A DNA stretch of 64,000 nucleotides from Terracoccus sp. 273MFTsu3.1. Lineage in GTDB: Bacteria; Actinomycetota; Actinomycetes; Actinomycetales; Dermatophilaceae. Of the stretch, positions 25,785 to 37,141 are shown piece after piece (within the stretch, counting starts at the first letter, position 1; each line of letters starts with the position of its first letter). The translations under genes were made by a program, and so were the position numbers. The notes below the pieces were generated by a model. That model had not been told where the DNA came from. It ran no database searches and was given only the letters and a program-made list of their open reading frames with translations. The stretch spans positions 218,515 through 282,514 of the forward strand of contig NZ_KB911826.1 of NCBI RefSeq assembly GCF_000383675.1. Reading direction: 5' to 3'.

Positions 25785-27211
25785 GCGCGCCCTCTCAACA
25801 GGACATAGCCACCTGCCTGCTCGACCAGCACCCAACTGCCACTGGCGCGCATGGCGGCCACGACGGGAGCATGGACCGGCAACGCGGCATACGTGCAGCC
25901 GACCTGGTCGGCGTAGTCCTGCCAACCGGGCTCTGCGGCAACGAAGTCGAGGTAGGCCTTGATTCGCTCCATGGAGTAGAGCTCGACCCGGGTGTCCATC
26001 GTGGGACGCAGACCCGGGTGCCGGAGCATGAGCCACCCTCCGTCGGACTGGTCGTTGCACACGACCGTGCCTGTCGGGAGCCGGTCGAGGGCGGCGTCCA
26101 GCTCATTCGGTCCGATCCTCGGCGAGGCCGCAGCCACCGGGGCGAGCACAGCCGCGAGCACGAGGCTCAGGCCGCTCGAGAGCAGCACCGCGACCCGCTC
26201 ACGACGCGGGACTGCGGACCCCTCCTCTCGGGTGAGTCGCTGGAGTGCCAAGGCCGCCAAAGGTGCCAGCATGACCGCGGCAAGCCCAACGGTCCGGGAC
26301 CACGTGACGGCGAGCACCAGGGCCAGGACAGCAAGGAGCGCGACCGTCCACTCCTCGCGCCCGCGGACGACCTGGTCCACGATCACCACGGCTACCAGCA
26401 GCAACGCCGCGAGCAGCCCCGGGTCGGTGAGGCCCGGGGGCTGCCACTCGCTGATCATGCCGGTCACCCCACTCACCTGGAGCGGCGAGCTGAAGAGTCG
26501 CGGCCCCACCGGCGTCAAGGCAGCGACGGCCACTGAGAGCACCGGCACCATGGCGAGACGCGCCCCCTCGGCAATCGAGAGGCGTCGCTCGAGCAACATC
26601 CCGACCACGACGACGCCGCCGAGGACGGGACCGATGAACCACATGCCGTGGCTACACGCCCAGAGCCACGTGAGCGGCACGAGCCACCAGCGGGCGCGCC
26701 CGTCCTCGCGGGTCAGGAGCCACGTGCTCATCGTGACCGCGGCCAGAGCGAACGTCACGAGCTGAGGTCTGGGCGACAGGCTCCCGCTCAGGGCGGCAAA
26801 GGTCACCGCCAGAACGACCGCCGAGACGAGGGCTGTAGACCGACGCCGGCACGCGGCATACACAGCGACCCCGACGAGCAGGGAGCCGAGGCAGAGCAGC
26901 CACGCAACGCCGGGGAGTCCGCAGGCCGCGTGCGCCCAGTGCATGAGCACCTCGGGGAGCCACTGGTTGAGGATCCACACCTTCTCTGTCGCAGCCCCGA
27001 AAGGGTCGTCAAGGACGAACTGTCCTGTCTGCGTGAGGTGCTCGCCCGCCACGACGTGCCAGAACGCGTCTGGGTCCTTGAGCGGACCGAGCGGTTTGAG
27101 GGCGAACAGGGCGAGAGTCAGGGCGGGCATGAGCCAGCCGAGCCGTGCCGCCGGCGAGCTCGACCCGTGCTGTCGGGTCGCACCGGCCTTCGAGTCGGTG
27201 ACGACGGCCAC
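25781..27211 (-). CDS. GT-C-like polytopic membrane protein
   Basis: 476 residues with about 11 membrane helices and a soluble C-terminal segment of roughly 100 residues. The N-terminal loop DPDAFWHVVAGEHLTQTGQF followed by DDPF and WILNQWLPE has the acidic residue positions expected of GT-C fold enzymes. SPRPQLVTFAL and WACSHGMWFIGP are further conserved-looking blocks that match RAQLLSLVPFA and LWGNLHGAVLVG in the protein encoded at 37138, so the two are distant paralogues. Substrate unknown. It ends 9 bp before tadC begins its stop side, so it appears to continue the Tad operon transcript. Confidence 0.65.
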   Translation of the reverse strand: MAVVTDSKAGATRQHGSSSPAARLGWLMPALTLALFALKPLGPLKDPDAFWHVVAGEHLTQTGQFVLDDPFGAATEKVWILNQWLPEVLMHWAHAACGLPGVAWLLCLGSLLVGVAVYAACRRRSTALVSAVVLAVTFAALSGSLSPRPQLVTFALAAVTMSTWLLTREDGRARWWLVPLTWLWACSHGMWFIGPVLGGVVVVGMLLERRLSIAEGARLAMVPVLSVAVAALTPVGPRLFSSPLQVSGVTGMISEWQPPGLTDPGLLAALLLVAVVIVDQVVRGREEWTVALLAVLALVLAVTWSRTVGLAAVMLAPLAALALQRLTREEGSAVPRRERVAVLLSSGLSLVLAAVLAPVAAASPRIGPNELDAALDRLPTGTVVCNDQSDGGWLMLRHPGLRPTMDTRVELYSMERIKAYLDFVAAEPGWQDYADQVGCTYAALPVHAPVVAAMRASGSWVLVEQAGGYVLLRGRA

Positions 27212-27219
27212 GGTGTCGA

Positions 27220-28140
27220 TCAGCCGCCGCTGAAGGCCTGCATCATGCGGATGCCGCCGGGGCCGATGATGACGATGAAGAGGGCCGGCAGGATGCAGAA
27301 CATGAGCGGGAAGAGGATCTTGATGGTGACCTTCTGGGCCTTCTCCTCCGCCTTCTGACGACGGACGAGGCGCATGTTGACCGTCTGCTCACGGAGGACG
27401 CCGGCGATGGGCAGACCGAGACGGTCGGCCTGGACGAGCGCCGTGATGAAGTTCTTCACCTCGGGAAGGGTGACGCGGTCGCCCATCGAGCTGAAGGCCT
27501 CGCCGCGTGACTTGCCGATCTGGATCTCGGACAGGACGCGGGCGAACTCGCCGGAGATCGGGCCCTCGACGTTGCGCGCCACCTGGAGCAGCGCCGAGTC
27601 GAATCCCTGTCCGGCCTCGACGCACACGCTGAGCATGTCGAGAGCGTCGGCCAGGCTCTTGCTCGTCTCCTCCTGTCGACGCAGGGCGACATTCTTGATC
27701 AAGATGTCCGGGAGGAAGAAGAGCGCGGCGCCACCGATGACGGCGAAGAGCAGAGCGTTCGGCAGCTGGAACTTGCCGTAGAAGGCACCGAGGACGACGC
27801 CGATCAGCAGGGCTGCGCCCTTGAGCCCGAGGATACGTTCGACGGTCCAGCCCGCCGGGTTCCCCGCCTGGTCGAGCAGCTTCGTGTAGCGGTCGTCCGC
27901 TCCACCGGGCGAAAGCGCACGGGCCAGGCCCTTGGTCCGCTCGAGGATGGGCGCGACGAGCCGGTCCTTGGCCGCGAGGTCGGTGGTGACGGCAGTGCGC
28001 CGGTCGACGGAGTTCTCGATGAGCATGAGGGATTTGGCGACGCCGCGCGGCTCGCCGCCGGAGAACGTCATGCTCAGGACGGCGATGAGCAGGCCGAGGC
28101 CACAGAGTCCTGCGGCGATGTAGACAGGGTTCAGGGTCAC
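27220..28140 (-). CDS. tadC: TadC-type pilus assembly platform protein
   Basis: 306 residues from a GTG. Type II secretion F domain: an N-terminal membrane helix, TVERILGLKGAALLIGVV, ADALDMLSVCVEAGQGFDSA, the ALVQADRLGLPIAGVLREQ block and a C-terminal membrane helix ILFPLMFCILPALFIVIIGP. With TadB it forms the inner-membrane platform on which CpaF acts to polymerise Flp pilins. One base separates its start from the VWA-TadB stop region, consistent with co-transcription. Confidence 0.93.
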   Translation of the reverse strand: MTLNPVYIAAGLCGLGLLIAVLSMTFSGGEPRGVAKSLMLIENSVDRRTAVTTDLAAKDRLVAPILERTKGLARALSPGGADDRYTKLLDQAGNPAGWTVERILGLKGAALLIGVVLGAFYGKFQLPNALLFAVIGGAALFFLPDILIKNVALRRQEETSKSLADALDMLSVCVEAGQGFDSALLQVARNVEGPISGEFARVLSEIQIGKSRGEAFSSMGDRVTLPEVKNFITALVQADRLGLPIAGVLREQTVNMRLVRRQKAEEKAQKVTIKILFPLMFCILPALFIVIIGPGGIRMMQAFSGG

Positions 28141-28141
28141 G

Positions 28142-30129
28142 TCACACCTCGATGTTCACGACTTGGCGCATCCACACGATGCCGACACCGAGCGAGATGA
28201 GTCCGCCGACGCTCATGAAGAGGCCCACTGTCGTCGTCCAGAGCAGGCTGACGTACTCGTAGTTGACCTTCGTCATGTAGATGAAGATGAAGATCGGCAG
28301 CGCGACGAGGATGTAGGCGGAGAGTCGACCTTCGGCTGACAGGGTGGCGACCTGCCGGTGGAGCGACTCGCGCTCGCGGAGCGTCCCGGCCGTCGTCCGG
28401 AGCGTGTCGGCGAGGTTGCCGCCGACCTCGCGCTGGATGCGGATCGCCATGACGGTCCAGTGCATCGAGGTGCTCTCCATGCGGTCGGCCACCCGCTCGA
28501 GAGCGTCCGAGATGTCGGTGCCGATTCGGGTCTCCGCGAGGGCGCGGCTGAACTCCTTGCCAGCGGGCTCGGCGGCGTCCCGGGCCACGGCGTCGAGGGC
28601 CTGCGGAAGGCCGAAGCCGCTGCGGAGGCTCGTCGAGATGAGCAGGAGGATCTGGGGCAGCTGGGCCTCGAACTTGCGAGCCCGCCGAGATGCGGCGAAG
28701 CGCAGGCCGACCGGCATGACGATGACGCCGAGGACCGCCCCGACGATGAGCCCGATGACCTTGGCCTGCCCGCCGAGGACCAGCCCCACGGCCATGGCGA
28801 CGATCACCGCGACTACGCGGAGCACGAGCCACTCCCCGGCCCGGAAGGGCAGGTCGGCGCGCTCGATGAGGGCCATCGTCTTGCTCGTCGACTTGCGGTC
28901 CTTCATGACGCGGTCGCCCATGTCGAGCAGCTGCGCAGTGATGGTGCTCTGCGCTGCCTTGATCTCCTGGCGCGAGAGCGTCACGGTGTCACCGACGACG
29001 TAGGAGTCGATGGACGCGACGCGACGCTCGCGCTTGGTCTGGAGGGTGGGCATGAGCGACGTCGAGAGCACGACGAAGAGTGCGAGGGCCAGAAGTCCGC
29101 CAGCGATGTAGGGAGTGCGGTCCGTGATCGGGACGGGTCCCAGGCTCAGGCCGGCAGCCTGAGGCGCGGTCGCCGCGACGGGTGGCGGTGTCGACGCGCC
29201 CGAGGGCTTGGGTGCGGTCGCCGGCGCGACAAAGTCGACCTCCCGTGCGAAACCGAAGACGGTGCTACCGGCGACGCCGGAGATCTCGTACCGGTGGGGA
29301 CCGTTGAGCGGCTTGGGGATCGCCGAGGTGAACTGGACCTGGCGGTTGAGCGCCTGTGCGGATGCCGCGAATGCTGCACTCACGCCGGCCGTGTTGTCGG
29401 CTGCCACGACGGTGCCACCGTTCGTGTCCGCGAAGGCCTGCAGCGCCTTCGTGGCCTCGGGGTCGTTCGTGTTGAAGCGCACGACGTCGACGCGGATGCC
29501 ACCGGCCTTGAGCTTCGCGACCGCGTTCTTGAGCGCGAGAGCCTTGTTGTCGGCCACGGTGTCGGCACCGTCGCTGAGGAGGACGATACTGCGGTCTCCG
29601 GTTCCGCTCAGCGCGGCAGCGGCGCTCTGCATGGCGGCATACAGGCTGGTGTCGCCGCGCGAGTCGAGGCCGTTGATGACGCGTTGCGCGGCACCGCGGT
29701 CCACGGTCGGCGCGAGGTCGACGCCTGCGGTGTTGGCGAAGGAGGCGACCCCGACCTTGACGTCCGCCGGCACCGTCTTGAGGTAGGTCGCCGACGCCTT
29801 GCGAACGGTCGACATCCCCCGGGCGCCCATCGAGCCGCTCGTGTCGATGACGAGCATCGCGCGGCGGTCGAGCTTGGCAGCCTGCTTGACGGTCGCGGGG
29901 AACGGCTCGTCGTCGACCTTCAGCTTCAGTGTCTTGGGGTCGAGCTGCACGTCCTCCTTGCTGCGCAGCGTGATGACGCCAGTGACGGTCGAGCCCGAGC
30001 CGGACGAGGTCGCTTTGACGTTGCTGAGCCCCACGGAGACGTCGTCGGCTCTCGCGATCCCGGCGGGGAGGACCACGAACCCGACCACGAAGGCGGTCAA
30101 GCCGATGAGGAGACGACGGGACGAAGGGC

Positions 30130-30133
<4 letters not shown>
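28142..30133 (-). CDS. tadB: Fusion of von Willebrand A domain and TadB
   Basis: 663 residues, GTG start in a GTGA overlap with cpaF. Residues 1-29 are a signal sequence ending in ARA-DD. Residues about 90-270 are a VWA domain with an intact MIDAS, DTSGSMG at 97-103, and VVLLSDGADT-like and VDVVRFNT segments. A membrane helix near 345-370 is followed by a TadB T2SSF domain with QLPQILLLISTSLRSGFGLP and TRIGTDISDALERVADRM. VWA domains bind partners through a metal, so the extracytoplasmic half could bind pilin, peptidoglycan or a surface ligand while the membrane half acts in the platform. TadB is normally about 320 residues; the fusion doubles it. Confidence 0.92.
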
Positions 30134-31523
<1,390 letters not shown>

Positions 31524-31527
<4 letters not shown>

Positions 31528-32696
31528 CTCTTGCTCCCGAAGAGTCCGAAGCTGCGCTTCGCGCCGTTCTGCAGATCCTCGCCGAACCGGCGGCGGATCT
31601 CGTGATCGGCGAGGTCGCGGATCGCGAGGGACACCGGGTTGCGCGGGTCGTCGAGGACGAGCGCGACGCCGCGGTTGACCGAGGCCGGGACCGTGAGGCT
31701 GTTCGGGACGTTCGCCGAGATGGGCGCCTTGAGCGCGGCCTCGACGTCGTCGGGCTTGAGCCCGACCTTGGCGTCCGAACGGTTGAGCACGATGGTCCGC
31801 GCCTCCCTCGAGGCGCCGAGCGTGTCAAGCGTGTTGATCGCGATTCGGAGGTTCTTGACCGCGGGGATGTCGAGCGTCGCGATGAGGACCGTGAGGTCGC
31901 TGACGTCGAAAGCCGCCAGCACGTGCTCGGTGAACGAGGGCGGGGTGTCGACGATGACGTAGTCGTACTGCCCGCGCGCCACACGGAGCAGCTCGATGAT
32001 GACGTGCGACGGGACGCGGTCGGCGTCGGCCGGGTCGGCCGGCGCCGCGATGACGTCGAGGCCGCTCTCCTCGTGACGCGTGACGACCGACTGCACACCC
32101 TGGTCGTCGAGGTGGCCGCTCATGGCGACGACGTCTCGAACCGAGCCGTGGGGCTGTAGCTGGAGGCTGATCGCGACGTCGCCGAACATCAGGTCGAGGT
32201 CGACGAGGAGCGTCTTGGCTCCGACGGAAGCGAGATAGACGGCGAGGTTGGTCGACATCGTCGTCTTGCCGACGCCGCCCTTGGCGCTGAAGACGGTGAT
32301 GATCTTGCCGTCACGCCCTCCGACCGTGGTCCCGTGGCCGCTGAGCTGCTGCGTGAGCGCCACCGACCGGCGAACCGCGTCGGCGAGCGCCGTCTGGTCG
32401 TCGGCCTGGACGACCTCGCGGACACCGCTGCGCAGGGCCTGCGCGAGCGCCGTCACGTCCAGGCGGTGCCGGAGCAGGATGACGCCGAGCTCCGGACGGT
32501 CGATGCGCTCGCGCTCGGCGAGCTCGCAGGCTGAGTCGAGGTCTATGTCGGGGCCGATGACGACGAGCGACTGGTTGCGGTCCTCCTCGAGGGCGCGGCT
32601 GACGCGCGGCGCCGAGTTGAGGTGGAGCGCATCGCCACCGAGGGCGAAGCGGTAGGTGTCGACCGAGGCCGGGTCGTAGTCCCAGAGGATCGTCAT
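31524..32696 (-). CDS. cpaE: CpaE/TadZ localisation ATPase
   Basis: 390 residues. The N-terminal 120 residues form an atypical receiver-like domain. The rest is a MinD/ParA ATPase with a canonical deviant Walker A AKGGVGKTT at 138-146, DLDLMFGDVAISL and DYVIVDTPPSFTEH. TadZ/CpaE proteins place the Tad machine at a cell pole or focus. Unlike the Ssd protein in this window, the nucleotide-binding lysines are intact. It overlaps its neighbours by four bases on both sides. Confidence 0.93.
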
Positions 32697-33490
32697 TGGC
32701 CGGTCACCGCATCTCGCAGCTGGAGGTCGGTGACCTCGGTGGACGGGTCGAGCTTGACGTCTGAACCCCGCAGCCCTGCGTAAAGGGCGCGGCGGTTGAT
32801 CCCGTGGATGAGGACGGTCGCATCGGCAGGCTTGACCGCGACGGTGACGAGGTAGTTGCCGCTCGCCCCGGCGGCCGTGGCAGGCTGGCCGTCGGCCGGC
32901 GCGGCGGCGGCCTGGCCTGCCAGCGGCGCGTCGCCCATGGCGATGACCAGCACGTCGGGCAGTAGGAGGCTAGTGCCGCTGACGTCGTTCTCGTTGAGGA
33001 TCTTGGCCTCTGGTGTGTTCCTGAGGTCCTTGATCTTGTACGTCTGGAAGAGCGCGATGTGCGAGCCCGGCGTCACGAACTTGCCGACGCGGGCGGGGTC
33101 GGTGAGAGACAGCGACACTGCGAGCATTCCGGTAGGGACCTCGATGGCCTTGGTGCCCGCCGGAGTCGTGCCGAAGCGAGCCGCCAGGAGGTACTCGCCT
33201 GCAGGGATGTCAGAGGTTGCGAGCAGCGCATTGTTGTCGGCGTTGATCTCCTGGAGCGCGCCGATCGGGACCGCCTTGGCGCTGACCGACGTCTGGGCGA
33301 TGAGACCCGTGCGCTGTGCGTCCTTGAGGGTCGTGCCAGCGGGAATCGGTTGCTGAGCCACCCAGACCGGCGCTGGCGAGGATTCGGCGATGGCCCGGGC
33401 GTCTGCGTTGCGCGCGTACATGATGACGAGCGCACCTCCACCGATGGCGAGGGCCAGCGCCACGACGATGGCAAGAATGCGACGGTTCAT
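32693..33490 (-). CDS. cpaB: CpaB/RcpC SAF-domain pilus assembly protein
   Basis: 265 residues. N-terminal membrane helix (LAIVVALALAIGGGALVIMY), then a SAF domain starting VWVAQQPIPAGTTLKDAQ. CpaB/RcpC proteins sit at the outside of the cytoplasmic membrane and help pilin secretion or stability; in Gram-negatives they contact the secretin, which is absent here. A downstream Ala/Pro/Gly patch (QAAAAPADGQPATAAGA) is a flexible insertion. ATG start; stop overlaps cpaE. Confidence 0.9.
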   Translation of the reverse strand: MNRRILAIVVALALAIGGGALVIMYARNADARAIAESSPAPVWVAQQPIPAGTTLKDAQRTGLIAQTSVSAKAVPIGALQEINADNNALLATSDIPAGEYLLAARFGTTPAGTKAIEVPTGMLAVSLSLTDPARVGKFVTPGSHIALFQTYKIKDLRNTPEAKILNENDVSGTSLLLPDVLVIAMGDAPLAGQAAAAPADGQPATAAGASGNYLVTVAVKPADATVLIHGINRRALYAGLRGSDVKLDPSTEVTDLQLRDAVTGQ

Positions 33491-33535
33491 GCGGAGATCC
33501 CCCCAGAGAAGAAGTTCATGGTGCTGCGTCTGGTG

Positions 33536-34810
33536 TCAGCCAGCCGGCTTCACGATGGTGATGCCGTAGTTCGGGTTGGTCGGAGTCGACGGGACGAAGT
33601 CGCCGGCGGGAATCAGGTCCTTGAGGAACCACCCGGACAGGCAGCGCTGCGAATTGCTCGTGCCGCAGAGTGGGTTCGGGGGTCTGATGCTGGTCTGGTC
33701 GCCCTTCGTCAGGCGCCAGCCGCTGAGGTAGAAGGCTGCGAAACCGGAGATGTGATACCACGTGTTGCTGCCGCTTCCGGCATTGCACGGATCTGTCGAG
33801 ATGGGCTCACGACCCAGATTGCTGGCCGCCCTGCAGTCGAAGACCGGAACGTAGATGACGGTGCCTCGCAGCGGGTTGAACACCGAGGTGTCGCAGCCGT
33901 CGGCGCCTGTATCGCCATGGATCCACGTGGTGTCGCTGACGACACCGGTGCACGAAGTGATCATTCCGTCGAGCCACGCGAAACCACCCGGAGCTGTGCC
34001 TCCCGGGCTGGACGTCTCGCACGTCGTGTCGTTGCCCTTGGAGTAGATCGCGTTCTCGCTCGTCGGCCAGTCCGGTCGCGCGTCCGAGTTGGAGTAGCCG
34101 GGCCACGTGCCGGACGGGCCGGATGGATAGTTGGTTGCACCGGGATATCCAACCTGAGTCGCCCAGTCGCACTCCGACATCGCCAGGGGCAGAACCGTGA
34201 GGGAAGACGGGCCACCCGGACCCCACGCGGCCCGGGAACAGGCGGTGTCCCGGGTTCCGCCGGTGACGGCCTGGGAGAAGATGCCCGGCAGGAGCGTGTT
34301 ATCAGAGGCACCCGACTTCGTCTGGACGTAGGTCTCGACGTAGCCCAGATCCTTACCTGCTCCGGAGACGTAGTAGTCGCTCAGTGGAGGACAGAGACCC
34401 AGATTGTTCAGTGCAGCCGTCTGTTGGGCTGAAGTGGCCGAGGACGAGGCGCACGCGGGCATGCCGGTGAACGAGACACCTGTCGGGGGCCTCGCGCACT
34501 GGCCGTTCGTCCCGATCGCCGTGTTCAGCTGCGAGGCATTGTCAATCGCATTAGCGCTGGCGAGCGTGTTCAACGAGGTGGCACTCGTCGTCGCGTTGCA
34601 CGTCGTGGCGTCGTTGGCACACATCTGGGCGAGTGCCATGGATGTCGCGTCTGACCCGTTCTGAAGCTGGCGACGCTCGAACATGATGTTGCCGATGTCC
34701 GCGCTCAGGGCCAGAGCCGGCAGCGCGATGAACGTGACAACAAGAGCAGCCACCACCGCGGTGGCGCCCCGATCCCGTCGTCCGGCCCAAATCCTGATCA
34801 GCCGCCGCAT
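33536..34810 (-). CDS. tadG: TadG-like pilus-associated protein
   Basis: 424 residues from the ATG at 34810, overlapping the tadE stop by 13 bp. The N-terminal DRGATAVVAALVVTFIALPA followed by LALSADIGN is the Tad-like N-terminal helix seen in TadG proteins. The remainder is an extracytoplasmic Ser/Thr/Gly-rich domain with many Cys, which differs from the VWA domain of classical TadG; here the VWA domain is carried by the TadB fusion instead. It is probably a minor pilin-like or envelope-linked component. Confidence 0.8.
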   Translation of the reverse strand: MRRLIRIWAGRRDRGATAVVAALVVTFIALPALALSADIGNIMFERRQLQNGSDATSMALAQMCANDATTCNATTSATSLNTLASANAIDNASQLNTAIGTNGQCARPPTGVSFTGMPACASSSATSAQQTAALNNLGLCPPLSDYYVSGAGKDLGYVETYVQTKSGASDNTLLPGIFSQAVTGGTRDTACSRAAWGPGGPSSLTVLPLAMSECDWATQVGYPGATNYPSGPSGTWPGYSNSDARPDWPTSENAIYSKGNDTTCETSSPGGTAPGGFAWLDGMITSCTGVVSDTTWIHGDTGADGCDTSVFNPLRGTVIYVPVFDCRAASNLGREPISTDPCNAGSGSNTWYHISGFAAFYLSGWRLTKGDQTSIRPPNPLCGTSNSQRCLSGWFLKDLIPAGDFVPSTPTNPNYGITIVKPAG

Positions 34811-35190
34811 TTCATCACCGCCGTCGAGGAGAGGACGTTGCCTGCGCCCCAGGTGCCGCCCATGATTTTGATAGCCGGCCCCATGACCAGCCACTGGAAG
34901 CTTGCCTGCGCGGTCACCGAAGCGTTGGTGGTGCCACACGTGACCATCCCGGGAAAGCTGAGATCCGCCACGGGGATGCCGCCGACGGCGGCCTTGGCCC
35001 GGTCTTCGATCTGAGTGGTCGTCAGCGTGCCTACCACGGCAGCGCGCACGCCCTCTCGAGCGGCGTTCGCCAGCTGGATCTGGTAGAAGTACGCCCGGCC
35101 GAAATCGACGATCCCGGCGATGATGAGGAACAGCACAGGGAGGACGATCGCGAACTCCACGGCTGATGCGCCGCGTTCAGTTCTGGCCAT
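34798..35190 (-). CDS. tadE: TadE-family pseudopilin
   Basis: 130 residues from the ATG at 35190, chosen because GGGAGGG lies nine bases upstream. Motif ERGASAVEFAIVLPVLFLII is the TadE prepilin-like helix with the conserved Glu. TadE is processed like a pilin and needed for Flp fibre assembly. Two Cys lie in the mature part. First structural minor pilin after the Flp genes. Confidence 0.92.
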   Translation of the reverse strand: MARTERGASAVEFAIVLPVLFLIIAGIVDFGRAYFYQIQLANAAREGVRAAVVGTLTTTQIEDRAKAAVGGIPVADLSFPGMVTCGTTNASVTAQASFQWLVMGPAIKIMGGTWGAGNVLSSTAVMKCGG

Positions 35191-35260
35191 GCCGGATCGC
35201 CCTCCCCAAAGTTGTGCAGTTTCGTCCATTGCCCCCCGGCACGGACGTCGTACGAAAAAG

Positions 35261-35431
35261 TCAGATCTGCGCGGCGACGTTGTTGAACGTCGTCGACAGG
35301 TTATTGCCGAGCAACGAGACGGCGGCGATGATCACGACAGCGATCAGGGCGACCATGAGGCCGTACTCGACGGCGGTCGCACCGCGCTCGGCAGCGAGTC
35401 GGCTCTGGATCTTGGCAGCAAGCTTGGTCAT
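35261..35431 (-). CDS. flp: Flp/Fap-type major pilin, copy 1
   Basis: 56 residues, ATG at 35431. Sequence starts MTKLAAKIQSRLAAERGATA and continues VEYGLMVALIAVVIIAAVSL, the Flp signature: a Gly-x-x-x-x-Glu-Tyr processing/assembly motif followed by a single hydrophobic helix. Processing by a TadV/CpaA-type peptidase after the Gly is expected; that peptidase is not encoded in the window. It differs from copy 2 only in the leader region and the last three residues (AQI instead of AKV). Confidence 0.95.
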   Translation of the reverse strand: MTKLAAKIQSRLAAERGATAVEYGLMVALIAVVIIAAVSLLGNNLSTTFNNVAAQI

Positions 35432-35508
35432 GAAACTCTCCCTGGTGAAAAGGCACTACGCCCGAACTGTGTGAAGTCAGAGCTCGTAGGACCCCTCCAC
35501 GAGCGAGT

Positions 35509-35546
35509 CACGGGTGCGAAGCCGTACCCCCGGCTTCGCACCCGTG
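35509..35546 (-). terminator. Perfect 16-bp hairpin between the two flp genes
   Basis: Arms CACGGGTGCGAAGCCG and CGGCTTCGCACCCGTG with a six-base loop, 9 bp after the stop of flp copy 2 and about 78 bp before copy 1. It has no T-run. It may be an attenuating terminator, or an mRNA-stabilising structure that raises flp copy 2 above the rest of the operon. Confidence 0.65.
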
Positions 35547-35554
35547 GTCGATGC

Positions 35555-35725
35555 TCAGACCTTGGCGGCGACGTTGTTGAACGTCGTCGAGAGGTTGTTG
35601 CCGAGCAGCGAGACGGCGGCGATGATCACGACAGCGATCAGGGCAACCATCAGGCCGTACTCGACGGCGGTCGCACCGCGCTCCTTGTTGAGCAGCGTCT
35701 GGACCTTGGCAGCAATCTTGGTCAT
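35555..35725 (-). CDS. flp: Flp/Fap-type major pilin, copy 2
   Basis: 56 residues from the ATG at 35725, with GGGAGGA nine bases upstream. Starts MTKIAAKVQTLLNKERGATA and shares VEYGLMVALIAVVIIAAVSL and the following LLGNNLSTTFNNVAA with copy 1. First gene of the Tad operon, so it is likely the most highly expressed. Tandem near-identical pilins suggest duplication with gene conversion or selection for dose. Confidence 0.95.
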   Translation of the reverse strand: MTKIAAKVQTLLNKERGATAVEYGLMVALIAVVIIAAVSLLGNNLSTTFNNVAAKV

Positions 35726-35971
35726 GGTGAAGGGTTCCTCCCAGTGATGCAGGGCCACCCGAATGTGCCCCCCGCTGATCGGAAGAGTAGGCGGGCGCCG
35801 ACAGCGTGTCTTGAAAATGCTTGAACTTCACAACACCTTCCCAATCTGCGCCTTTCGGACAGGCGCAGATGGCACCGTTGGACCGACCGGCCGGCTGTAC
35901 CGGCACCGAAGCGAGACAGTGCTCGTGGACCGCGAAAACACGTGTTCCGGCGACGAAGACGAAGGAGATGG

Positions 35972-37141
35972 ATGCCTGCTCACGACACCTTGACCAAACC
36001 CGACCGAGAGCTGCACCGAGCTCCCGGCATGGGCGTCGTGATCGGCTGGATGTTCGTCATCTCAGCCGTCTATCTCCGCTGGAGTGCTTCTGTCACATGG
36101 AATTTCGTCGATCTGACGGACTTCTACCACGGCGGCCTCTCCGTCCTCGACGGTGTGGACATCTACGCTCCCAGGCCGGGGGTCCTCGCCTTCAACTACC
36201 CGCCGTTCGCGGCCGTCGCGTTCGTCCCGCTCGCCATCATCGGACTGTCGGCGTCGAAGGTGGCCTTCACCGCAGCGACGCTCATCGCCTATGTCCTGAG
36301 CCTCGTCGCCATCCGGAGGGCCCTCGACGCGCGCTGGGGCACGATTCTCCTGCTCGGCACCGCCGGCCTTGCTCTCGAACCCGTCGTCCGAACTCTGGTG
36401 CTCGGGCAGATCGGCGTCATCCTCATGGGGCTCGTTCTGGCGGATCTCTTCCTCGTCCCAGCACGCTTCCGCGGCGTCCTGATCGGGCTCGCCGCAGGGA
36501 TCAAGCTCACGCCAGCAGTCTTCATCCTCTACTTCGCCCTGCGCCGCGACTGGCGTGCCACGGGTCTCGCCATGGGCACCGGCGCGGCAACGGTAGTCGT
36601 GGGCTGGGCTGCGGCGTCAGGCTCTTCGTCCAGCTACTGGTTGGGTGGCTTCGACAAGTTCGATCGATTCGGCGAGCTGGCCTTCTCCCCCGTGAACCAG
36701 TCCGTGAGGTCGTTCGTGTCGCGCGTCGCACCCGGAGCACCGGATTGGGTCCTGTGGGTCGCGATCGCGGCGGCCGCCACGCTGGCCTTCTCCGCCGCCG
36801 TGCTCCAAGGACGTCGCGACTGCTGGGGCGACATGGCGCTCAGTCTGGCCGGTGCAACACTGCTGCTATCGCCCATCTCGTGGACCCATCACTGGGTCTG
36901 GGTAGTTCCGACCCTCGTGGCCCTCGTCCACTCGCATCGCCTCGTCGCCGCAGCGTTCATCGCGCTGGTGTTCTACGTCGCCCCGATGTGGGCCGTGCCG
37001 GAGTCCGGACCGCTGACGGCCGCAGAGCTGCTCTTGGGCTACGCCTATCTCGGCGTGGCAGTCGTGCTCCTCGCGACCGCCATCACTGCCCCCCTGACCC
37101 GCCATCGGCGACCTCGATCTGACGGGGCCGTCGCGCTGTGA
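35972..37141 (+). CDS. GT87-family (DUF2029) polyprenol-phosphate glycosyltransferase
   Basis: 389 residues from the ATG at 35972, preceded by GAAGGAG. About ten membrane helices. GT87 blocks: DFYHGGLSVLDGVDIYAP, LAFNYPPFAAVAFVPLAI, GLAAGIKLTPAVFILYF and SPISWTHHWVWVVP. GT87 enzymes are mainly alpha-mannosyltransferases using polyprenyl-phosphate-mannose on the outer face of the membrane. Divergent from the flp genes with 246 bp between, and overlapping the next gene by four bases (GTGA). The same gene pair, more diverged, flanks the other side of the Tad operon. Confidence 0.88.
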   Translation: MPAHDTLTKPDRELHRAPGMGVVIGWMFVISAVYLRWSASVTWNFVDLTDFYHGGLSVLDGVDIYAPRPGVLAFNYPPFAAVAFVPLAIIGLSASKVAFTAATLIAYVLSLVAIRRALDARWGTILLLGTAGLALEPVVRTLVLGQIGVILMGLVLADLFLVPARFRGVLIGLAAGIKLTPAVFILYFALRRDWRATGLAMGTGAATVVVGWAAASGSSSSYWLGGFDKFDRFGELAFSPVNQSVRSFVSRVAPGAPDWVLWVAIAAAATLAFSAAVLQGRRDCWGDMALSLAGATLLLSPISWTHHWVWVVPTLVALVHSHRLVAAAFIALVFYVAPMWAVPESGPLTAAELLLGYAYLGVAVVLLATAITAPLTRHRRPRSDGAVAL

